From: DASQJL01 sp036380835
GTDB lineage: Bacteria; Eisenbacteria; RBG-16-71-46; SZUA-252
DNA: 64,000 bases
Assembly (NCBI GenBank): GCA_036380835.1
Contig: DASVDZ010000081.1
Span: 1-64,000, forward strand
Direction of reading: 5' to 3'
In this document: positions 25,684 through 32,356 of the stretch, one piece after another
How positions within the stretch are numbered: the first letter of the stretch is position 1
Layout: the number at the start of each line of letters is the position of its first letter
The notes under the pieces: generated by a model
Databases searched by the model: none
What the model saw: only the letters and a program-made list of their open reading frames with translations
What the model was told of the DNA's origin: nothing
Made by a program: the position numbers and the translations under genes

Positions 25684-27165
25684 ATGCATTCAACCTTGGA
25701 CGTTCTGCCGGCGTCGGTCCGAGACGCGCTGCTCGCCGTCCATCTGCTGGTCTGGGCCGTCCTCGCCGTCTTCGGCCTCCATCGGCTCCATCTGATCCGG
25801 CTCTACAAGCGGCGCCGCCGCGATGTCGCGCGTCCGGTGCCTCCCGACGAGTGGCCGCGCGTGACGATCCAACTCCCGGTCTACAACGAGCGATACGTGG
25901 TCGAGCGCCTGCTCGAGGCGGCGGCCGCCATGGACTACCCCGCCGCGCGACTGGAGATCCAGCTTCTCGACGATTCCATGGACGAGACCGTGGCGATCGC
26001 CGCCGCGAAGGTCGCGGCGCTCCGGGCGCGCGGACTCGACGTGGCGCACGTCCGCCGCCCCACGCGCGCGGGTTTCAAGGCGGGCGCCCTCCAGTACGGG
26101 CTCGAGCGCGCGAAAGGGGACCTCGTGGCGATCTTCGACGCGGACTTCGTGCCGCCCCCGACGTTCCTGCGCGACCTGGTCCCCTACTTCTCGTCGCCCG
26201 ACGTCGGCATGGTCCAGGCGCGGTGGCGCCACCTGAATCAGGACTACTCCATGCTGGCGCAGGCCCAGGCGATCTCGCTCGACGGCCACTTCGTGATCGA
26301 GCACGCGGCGCGGATGGCGGGCGGGCGATTCTTCAACTTCAACGGCACCGCCGGAATCCTGCGCCGGGCGTGCATCGTCGACGCCGGCGGATGGCAGGCG
26401 GACACGCTGACGGAGGATCTCGACCTCTCCTATCGCGCGCAGATGAAGGGCTGGCGCTTCGTGTTCGCGCCGGAGGTCGGCTGCCCCTCGGAGCTCCCGG
26501 TCGAGATGAACGCCTTCAAGGCGCAGCAGCACCGCTGGGTCAAGGGCTCGATCCAGGTGGCGCGGAAGATCCTCCCCGGCCTCTGGCGCTCGTCCCTTCC
26601 GCTCGCGATCAAGGTGGAGGCGACGTTCCACCTCACGTACAACGTGGCGTACGTGTTCCTTCTCCTGCTCTCCGCGATCGTCTATCCGGTGGTCCTCGCG
26701 CGGTACGAGAGCCGGAGCCTCCTCTTCACGGCGGTCGACGCCGTGCTCTTCCTCACGGCGACCTTCTCCGTGCTCTACTACTTCGCCACGGCGCAGCGCG
26801 AGTCGCGATCCGACTGGCGCGCCCAGCTCCGCTACGTTCCGTTCGCGATGTCGCTCGGGATCGGGCTCGCCGTCAACAACTCGCGCGCCGTGCTCGAGGC
26901 GATCTTCGGATCGCGCGGCGACTTCCTCCGCACGCCCAAGTTCCGGATCGAGGGGCGGACGGATCGTTGGCGGGGGAAGCGTTACCGCTCGGCCGTCAGC
27001 GGCTGGGCTCTGGTCGAGCTGTCGCTCGGGGCCTACTTCGCGTGGGCGATGCTGGCGCTCGTCCACCACCATCTCTTCGCGCCGCTGCCGTTCTTCCTCC
27101 TCTATCTATTCGGGTTCCTGTACGTGGGCGGAGTCTCGCTCGTCCACGCCGTGCGCCGGGCCTGA
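25684..27165 (+). CDS. Processive family 2 glycosyltransferase (cellulose synthase-like)
   Basis: 493 residues. A membrane helix near the N-terminus is followed by the GT-A domain with the motifs of processive GT2 enzymes: PVYNERYVVERLLEA, LLDDSMDET, AIFDADFVPPP, TEDLDLSYRAQ and QQHRWVKGS (the QxxRW-type signature). Several C-terminal membrane helices follow. It could make a beta-glucan-like or glucomannan-type polymer, or add sugar to a lipid as in BcsA/CsLA relatives. The start is decided by the predicted transcription start; ATG 25639 lies before the promoter. The stop is overlapped by 60 bases by the convergent GT87-like gene. Confidence 0.9.
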   Translation: MHSTLDVLPASVRDALLAVHLLVWAVLAVFGLHRLHLIRLYKRRRRDVARPVPPDEWPRVTIQLPVYNERYVVERLLEAAAAMDYPAARLEIQLLDDSMDETVAIAAAKVAALRARGLDVAHVRRPTRAGFKAGALQYGLERAKGDLVAIFDADFVPPPTFLRDLVPYFSSPDVGMVQARWRHLNQDYSMLAQAQAISLDGHFVIEHAARMAGGRFFNFNGTAGILRRACIVDAGGWQADTLTEDLDLSYRAQMKGWRFVFAPEVGCPSELPVEMNAFKAQQHRWVKGSIQVARKILPGLWRSSLPLAIKVEATFHLTYNVAYVFLLLLSAIVYPVVLARYESRSLLFTAVDAVLFLTATFSVLYYFATAQRESRSDWRAQLRYVPFAMSLGIGLAVNNSRAVLEAIFGSRGDFLRTPKFRIEGRTDRWRGKRYRSAVSGWALVELSLGAYFAWAMLALVHHHLFAPLPFFLLYLFGFLYVGGVSLVHAVRRA

Positions 27166-28488
27166 CCCGGGCCGGCGTCCCGCTCCCCGAGCCTCGGTCC
27201 CGGCCCGGACGCGCCGCGCGCGGCCCGACCGCCGCGCGGCGGCCGCCACGATCCACGCCGAGACGAGCCCGCCGTACTCCACCCACGGCATCCACGGCGG
27301 GAGCGCCCAGAGGCCCGTCGCGCGGAACGCCGGGAGCGGGAGGTAGGAGAGCGCCACGAGCCCCGAGAAGAGGAGGAATCCCGCGTCCGGGTGGAGCGGC
27401 AGGAGCGCGACGGCGGGCACGAGGTACCACGGAAAGACCGTGGGGCTCGCCAGGAGGAACGCGATCCAGAGGGCGAGCGTGGCGCCGGTCGCCGTGCGGG
27501 CGCGCCAGGCGATGCCGAGCGACGCGGCGGCGAGCGCCACCGCCAGGATGAGGCGCGGCGGATCGCCCCGGTGGAAGTGCGGGCGGAGGATCGCGTAGAG
27601 CGAGCCGTTCCACTCCCAGTTCCTCGTGTAGGCCTCGAGGCCCCCCCAGAGCGCGCGCCCGGCGCCGGTAAAGGGAGCGAAGAGGAGCGCGCCCGCGACG
27701 GCCGCCACGGCAAGCGTCGCCCACCGCCGGCGGCGCGCGACGGCCGGGACGAGGAGGAGCGGGACGTACTTGGTGAGCGCGGCGAGCGCGAACGTTACGC
27801 CGGCGCCGATCGAGCGCCCCCGCTCGAGGAGCGCCAGCGAGAGAACGAGGAACGCCGCCGTGGCGAGGTCGACGTGGCCGCTCCCGTAGCACTCGACGAC
27901 GACGAGCGGGTTCCAGTAGTAGAGTAGGAGCCGCTCGGCCGGCAATCCGCGCCGCGCGAGGAGCCACGCGAGCGCCGCGACGAGAAGGGCCTCGAGGAGG
28001 AAGAGGAGCCCCTTCCAGGCGCGCGGCGAGGGCTCGACGCGCGCCGCGGCCCCGAAGAGGAGCTCGGCCGCGGGCGGGTAGACGGTCGGCACGTCGGCAT
28101 GGTTGAGCTTCGCGAAGAGGCCGTCCCGAAATCGCGCGAGCGCGGGGTCGCTCGGCGGATGGGGGTAGGGATTGACCCCCGCCGCGACGAGGCGGCCGTC
28201 CCAGAGATAGCGGTAGAGATCCTCGGAGAGGGTCGGCGCCGACGGCAGGAGCAGGAGGCGCGGCACGAGCCCCACGAGGAGCACGAGCCAGAGGCCGCGC
28301 GAACGGCCGCCGGTCGCGGCGCCCCCGCGCAGGACGACCCAGGACGCGGCGAGGTAGAGGGCGTGCGCAGCGCCCCAGACGAGGACGAGCGTCCGGACGT
28401 GCCGGCCGAGGTCGCCCGCCCACGAGAGCGACGCGAGGGCGGCCGCGGCCGGGATGCCGAGAAGGAGGAGCAGCGCTTGTCGATTCAA
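27106..28488 (-). CDS. Polyprenol-phosphate-mannose-type membrane glycosyltransferase (GT87-like)
   Basis: 460 residues from TTG with ten or more membrane helices. The first periplasmic loop carries SEDLYRYLWDGRLVAAGVNP, the acidic motif of GT-C enzymes that use polyprenol-linked sugars. Further landmarks are NHADVPTVYPP and YYWNPLVVVECYGSGHVD. It likely adds mannose or another sugar to an exported glycan, lipid or protein. The TTG start lies only five bases from the divergent activator start and no Shine-Dalgarno is visible. Its C-terminal 20 codons overlap the convergent GT2 gene. Confidence 0.8.
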   Translation of the reverse strand: MNRQALLLLLGIPAAAALASLSWAGDLGRHVRTLVLVWGAAHALYLAASWVVLRGGAATGGRSRGLWLVLLVGLVPRLLLLPSAPTLSEDLYRYLWDGRLVAAGVNPYPHPPSDPALARFRDGLFAKLNHADVPTVYPPAAELLFGAAARVEPSPRAWKGLLFLLEALLVAALAWLLARRGLPAERLLLYYWNPLVVVECYGSGHVDLATAAFLVLSLALLERGRSIGAGVTFALAALTKYVPLLLVPAVARRRRWATLAVAAVAGALLFAPFTGAGRALWGGLEAYTRNWEWNGSLYAILRPHFHRGDPPRLILAVALAAASLGIAWRARTATGATLALWIAFLLASPTVFPWYLVPAVALLPLHPDAGFLLFSGLVALSYLPLPAFRATGLWALPPWMPWVEYGGLVSAWIVAAAARRSGRARRVRAGTEARGAGRRPGSGPAHGVDERDSAHVQEPE

Positions 28489-28493
28489 GGAGC

Positions 28494-29630
28494 GTGGCGG
28501 ATGCGATCCGTCCGATGAGCCCGCGCCGGAAGCGATCGCCCGCCGGCGCGCCGGACGCGCATCATACCAGGAAGCCCGGGGAGTCGGGCGTCCGCGCCCC
28601 CGCCGAGCTCGCCGCGTCCGATCCCGAGCTGCGGGGCCTCTGGGAGGCGGCGCCGCCCCTCGTCGAAGCGAGCCGCGCCTCCACGGTCACGCAGAACATG
28701 ATCGGTGTGAGCCCCCGGATGCAGCGAATCTTCCGGCTCATCGAGAAGGTCGCGCCGACCGAGAGCACGGTCCTGATCACGGGCGAGAGCGGCACGGGGA
28801 AGGAGATGGTCGCGACGGCGATCCATCTCCAGAGCCGCCGGGCGCACCGGCCGTTCGTCGTGGTGAACGCCGCCGCCGTCCCCGAGACGCTCTTCGAAAG
28901 CGAGCTCTTCGGGCACGTGAAGGGGGCCTTCACCGGCGCCATCGCCGACAAGCGCGGGCTCCTCCACCAGGCGGACGGCGGCACCCTCTTCCTCGACGAG
29001 GTGGCCGAGATGCCGCTCGCCGTGCAGGCGAAGCTCCTTCGCGCGCTCCAGAGCGGCGAGGTCCGCCGCGTCGGGGCCGCCGAGACGCTGCACGTCGACG
29101 TGCGCGTGATCGCCGCGACGAACCGCGATCTCCCGCGGGCGCTCGCGGAGGGGCGCCTGCGCGAGGATCTCTTCTACCGCCTGAGCGTCTTCCAGATCGA
29201 GATGCCGCCCCTTCGGGAGCGGCGCGAGGACATCCCGCTCCTCGCGAACTACTTTCGGCAGCGCTACGCCCGGCGACTCGGGAAGAGGGTCGACCGGTTC
29301 ACCGAGCGGGCGCAGTTCTATCTCCTTCGCTACGACTACCCGGGGAACGTGCGCGAGCTCGAGAACGCCGTCGAGCGCGCGGTGACGCTCGCCGAGCACG
29401 GCGAGATCACGCACATGGACCTCCCCCCCACGTTCCGCGACGCCCCGATCCGGCTCCTGCAGGAAGGGAGCGCCTTCCCCTACACCGAGACCCTGTCGCT
29501 GGCCGATCTCGAGGCGGAGCACATCCGGCGCGTGCTCACGCACTTCGCCGGGAACGCCACCAAGGCGGCTCGCTCGCTCGGAATTTCCCGGTCGACCTTG
29601 TGGCGAAAGATGAGAGAATACGGCCTGTGA
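28494..29630 (+). CDS. Sigma54-dependent activator (AAA+ and Fis HTH, no receiver)
   Basis: 378 residues from GTG 28494, or 371 from ATG 28515. The N-terminal 65 residues are basic and unlike a receiver or GAF domain. The AAA+ module has GESGTGKE (Walker A), an intact GAFTGA near residue 144, FLDEVAEMP and a sensor-II region VRELENAVERA. A Fis-type helix-turn-helix ends the protein (ARSLGISRSTLWRKM). With no sensor domain it resembles PspF-type activators that are held off by a partner. It is encoded 228 bases upstream of hsp20, next to a strong -24/-12 match, and is a natural candidate to control hsp20-dnaK. Confidence 0.93.
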   Translation: MADAIRPMSPRRKRSPAGAPDAHHTRKPGESGVRAPAELAASDPELRGLWEAAPPLVEASRASTVTQNMIGVSPRMQRIFRLIEKVAPTESTVLITGESGTGKEMVATAIHLQSRRAHRPFVVVNAAAVPETLFESELFGHVKGAFTGAIADKRGLLHQADGGTLFLDEVAEMPLAVQAKLLRALQSGEVRRVGAAETLHVDVRVIAATNRDLPRALAEGRLREDLFYRLSVFQIEMPPLRERREDIPLLANYFRQRYARRLGKRVDRFTERAQFYLLRYDYPGNVRELENAVERAVTLAEHGEITHMDLPPTFRDAPIRLLQEGSAFPYTETLSLADLEAEHIRRVLTHFAGNATKAARSLGISRSTLWRKMREYGL

Positions 29631-29657
29631 GTGTATCGAAATGGATCAATGATACGC
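29631..29657. promoter_or_regulatory. Inverted repeat, candidate enhancer for the sigma54 activator
   Basis: Arms GTGTATC and GATACGC (one G-T pair) separated by 13 bases, in an unusually AT-rich stretch right after the activator stop. The repeat is centred about 115 bases upstream of the -12 element before hsp20, a normal distance for an activator-binding site. The role is inferred. Confidence 0.35.
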
Positions 29658-29756
29658 TCTATTATGAAACGGTTGACACGGTTTGGAACGCCGACCAAGG
29701 CAGGCATGATCTAGGTAAACATAGAAGTTACTTGTAGTTAACGGCGAAACTCCTCC

Positions 29757-29773
29757 GTGGCACGGTCGCTGCA
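29757..29773 (+). promoter_or_regulatory. Sigma54 -24/-12 promoter upstream of hsp20
   Basis: Reads GTGGCACGGTCGCTGCA. TGGCACG is a full match to the -24 element; the GG (29759-29760) and GC (29771-29772) doublets are separated by exactly ten bases, and CTGCA differs from TTGCW by one base. I count 12 of 14 informative consensus positions. The predicted start is near 29783, 75 bases before the hsp20 ATG. Confidence 0.7.
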
Positions 29774-29858
29774 GTAAGCTCCCGGTGGTAGACCTGCGCG
29801 GGAACCATAGCCGCGCGAAGTGAACCCCAGGAACCCATTCAGCAAGGAGGAGACGCAT

Positions 29859-30296
29859 ATGGCTCTGGTTCGTTGGAATCCGACCCGCGATCTATTCCGG
29901 GACGACATGGCGCGCATCATGGACGAGTTCCTCGGACGCCGGCTCGACGTGGAGAGCTCCACGGTCTGGCAGCCCGCCGTCGACATCGAGGAGAACGCGG
30001 AAGGATACCTCGTTCGCGCGGAGCTCCCGGGCATGAAGCTCGAGGACATCAAGATCACGCTCAGCGAGGGGCAGCTCGTGGTGCGCGGCGAGAAGCGGCG
30101 CGAAGAGGAGAAGTCGGGCGCGACCTACCATCGCGTCGAGCGCGTCTACGGGACGTTCGAGCGCGCGTTCACCCTCGGTCACGCGGTGAAGACCGACTCG
30201 ATCGAGGCGACGTATCGCGACGGCGTGCTCGAGGTTCGCGTTCCGAAGGCCGAGGAGGCCAAGACGCGGGAGATCCCGATCAAGGTCGCGAAGTAG
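29859..30296 (+). CDS. Small heat shock protein Hsp20
   Basis: 145 residues. The alpha-crystallin domain spans about 40 to 135, with AELPGMKLEDIKITL, the conserved GVL in YRDGVLEVRVPK, and the C-terminal IPI anchor motif (EIPIKV). N-terminal LVRWNPTRDLFRDDM is typical of Hsp16.5/HspA types. Holds unfolding proteins for refolding, probably by the DnaK encoded 112 bases downstream. The AAGGAGG sequence lies ahead of ATG 29859. Control is inferred to be through the -24/-12 promoter upstream and not through a sigma32-like site, which I could not find. Confidence 0.96.
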   Translation: MALVRWNPTRDLFRDDMARIMDEFLGRRLDVESSTVWQPAVDIEENAEGYLVRAELPGMKLEDIKITLSEGQLVVRGEKRREEEKSGATYHRVERVYGTFERAFTLGHAVKTDSIEATYRDGVLEVRVPKAEEAKTREIPIKVAK

Positions 30297-30323
30297 CGAG
30301 CGGTAGAAGACATCGGCCGGAGA

Positions 30324-30351
30324 GGGCGAGTTCCCGCGAGGGAACGCGCCC
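30324..30351 (+). promoter_or_regulatory. Stem-loop with GNRA tetraloop between hsp20 and dnaK
   Basis: GGGCG (30324-30328) pairs with CGCCC (30347-30351), a single A/G mismatch follows, then GTTCCC pairs with GGGAAC around the loop GCGA. There is no U tract, so it is not a terminator by itself. Confidence 0.5.
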
Positions 30352-30365
30352 GCCGGCACATCCAG

Positions 30366-30392
30366 GCGCGGGACGGAGGGTCCGTCCCGCGC
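30366..30392 (+). promoter_or_regulatory. Perfect 12-bp stem-loop just before dnaK
   Basis: GCGCGGGACGGA pairs perfectly with TCCGTCCCGCGC around a GGG loop. It ends 16 bases before ATG 30409, leaving GGAGGGGG accessible. No U tract. May protect the downstream mRNA end or slow ribosomes; an RNA thermometer is unlikely given the GC content. Confidence 0.55.
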
Positions 30393-30408
30393 GATTCGGA
30401 GGGGGACC

Positions 30409-32340
30409 ATGGGAAAGATCATCGGAATCGACCTCGGCACGACGAACTCGTGCGTCGCCGTGATGGAAGGCGGCGAGCCCGTCGTGATCGCGAACTCCGA
30501 GGGAGCCCGAACGACTCCCTCCATCGTCGCGTTCACCAAGGCGGGCGAGCGCCTCGTCGGACAGGTCGCCAAGCGCCAGGCCGTGACGAATCCGCAGAAC
30601 ACCGTCTACTCGATCAAGCGCTTCATGGGCCGGAAGCACTCGGAGGTGATCGAGGAAGAGAAGAACGTGCCCTACGCGGTCAAGGAAGGGCCGGGCGGCC
30701 AGGTCGTCGTTCAGCTGGGCGACAAGTCGTACACGCCGCCCGAGATCTCCGCGATGATCCTCCAGAAGATGAAGCAGACCGCGGAGGACTACCTGGGCGA
30801 GAAGGTGACCGAGGCGGTCATCACCGTGCCGGCCTACTTCAACGACTCGCAGCGCCAGGCGACCAAGGACGCGGGCCGGATCGCTGGCCTCGAGGTGAAG
30901 CGGATCATCAACGAGCCGACCGCGGCCGCGCTCGCGTACGGCCTCGACAAGAAGAAGGACGAGAAGATCGCCGTCTACGACCTGGGCGGCGGCACGTACG
31001 ACATTTCCGTGCTCGAGCTGGGCGACGGCGTCTTCGAGGTCAAGTCCACGAACGGCGACACGCACCTGGGCGGCGACGACTTCGACAAGCGCGTGATCGA
31101 CTGGCTCGCCGAGGAGTTCCGGAAGTCGGACGGCATCGACCTCCGCAAGGACCCGATGGCGCTCCAGCGGCTCAAGGAGGCCGCCGAGAAGGCCAAGATC
31201 GAGCTCTCGACCGTCATGCAGACCGACGTGAACCTGCCGTTCATCACGGCCGACGCGAACGGGCCGAAGCACCTGAACCTGACGCTGACCCGGGCGAAGT
31301 ACGAGCAGCTCGTCGACGATCTCATCCAGCGGACGATCGAGCCGATGGAGCGCGCGCTCGCGGACGCGGGGCTCAAGCCGACGGAAATCGACGAGGTGAT
31401 CCTGGTCGGCGGCGCGACGCGCACGCCGAAGGTCCAGGAGGTCGTGAAGAAGTTCTTCGGCAAGGAGCCGCACAAGGGCGTGAACCCGGACGAGGTCGTA
31501 GCGATCGGCGCGGCCATCCAGGGCGGCGTCCTCGCGGGCGACGTGAAGGACGTGCTCCTGCTCGACGTGACGCCCCTGTCGCTCGGGATCGAGACCCTGG
31601 GCGGCGTGATGACGAAGCTGATCGAGCGGAACACGACGATTCCGACCAAGAAGACCGAGGTCTTCTCGACCGCGGCGGACGGTCAGACGACGGTGGAGAT
31701 CCACGTGCTCCAGGGCGAGCGCGACCTGGCGGTCGACAACAAGACGATCGGCCGGTTCCAGCTCACCGGCATTCCGCCGGCCCCGCGCGGGATCCCTCAG
31801 ATCGAGGTGACGTTCGACATCGACGCGAACGGCATCCTCCACGTCTCGGCGCGCGACAAGGCGACCGGCAAGGAGCAGAAGATCCGGATCGAGGCGAGCG
31901 GCGGGCTGACCGAGCAGGAGATCAAGAAGATGGTCAGCGACGCGGAGGTCCACGCCTCGGAGGACAAGAAGAAGCGCGAGGAGATCGAGGTGAAGAACCG
32001 CGCCGACGCGCTCGCGTACGAGACGGAGAAGAACCTCAAGGAGTTGTCCGAGAAGATGGACGGCGCCGACAAGGCGAAGGTCGAGAGCGCGCTCGCCGAC
32101 CTCAAGAAGGCGATCGAGTCCGGCGGAACCGAGTCGATCCGCACGGCCAGCGAGGCGATGAGCCGCGCGTGGAACGAGGTGTCGAGCAAGCTCTACGCGG
32201 AAGCCGGGAAGTCGGGTCCGGCGGGTCCCGGCGCCGGCCCCGAGGGCGGGGACGCGGGGGGCGGCCCGTCCGCGGAGGGCGGCAAGAGGAAGGACGGCGG
32301 CGACGGGGCGGTGGACGCGGACTACGAGGTCGTGAAGTAG
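30409..32340 (+). CDS. dnaK: Chaperone DnaK (Hsp70)
   Basis: 643 residues, full length. ATP-binding domain with IIGIDLGTTNSCVAVMEGG, a second phosphate loop (YDLGGGTYDISVLELGDG) and VGGATRTPKV; linker region DVLLLDVTPLSLGIET; substrate-binding beta domain; helical lid; and a Gly-rich tail ending DADYEVVK. ATP-driven chaperone that refolds clients together with DnaJ and GrpE, neither of which is encoded nearby. ATG 30409 has GGAGGGGG ahead of it. It follows hsp20 in the same direction and is followed by a GC-rich terminator. Confidence 0.98.
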   Translation: MGKIIGIDLGTTNSCVAVMEGGEPVVIANSEGARTTPSIVAFTKAGERLVGQVAKRQAVTNPQNTVYSIKRFMGRKHSEVIEEEKNVPYAVKEGPGGQVVVQLGDKSYTPPEISAMILQKMKQTAEDYLGEKVTEAVITVPAYFNDSQRQATKDAGRIAGLEVKRIINEPTAAALAYGLDKKKDEKIAVYDLGGGTYDISVLELGDGVFEVKSTNGDTHLGGDDFDKRVIDWLAEEFRKSDGIDLRKDPMALQRLKEAAEKAKIELSTVMQTDVNLPFITADANGPKHLNLTLTRAKYEQLVDDLIQRTIEPMERALADAGLKPTEIDEVILVGGATRTPKVQEVVKKFFGKEPHKGVNPDEVVAIGAAIQGGVLAGDVKDVLLLDVTPLSLGIETLGGVMTKLIERNTTIPTKKTEVFSTAADGQTTVEIHVLQGERDLAVDNKTIGRFQLTGIPPAPRGIPQIEVTFDIDANGILHVSARDKATGKEQKIRIEASGGLTEQEIKKMVSDAEVHASEDKKKREEIEVKNRADALAYETEKNLKELSEKMDGADKAKVESALADLKKAIESGGTESIRTASEAMSRAWNEVSSKLYAEAGKSGPAGPGAGPEGGDAGGGPSAEGGKRKDGGDGAVDADYEVVK

Positions 32341-32356
32341 CGGGCGCCGGAACGGA

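Noticed and set aside
29673..29678. TTGACA upstream of hsp20 as a sigma70 -35
   Set aside because: No acceptable -10 lies 16-18 bases downstream. The better explanation for hsp20 is the -24/-12 element at 29757.
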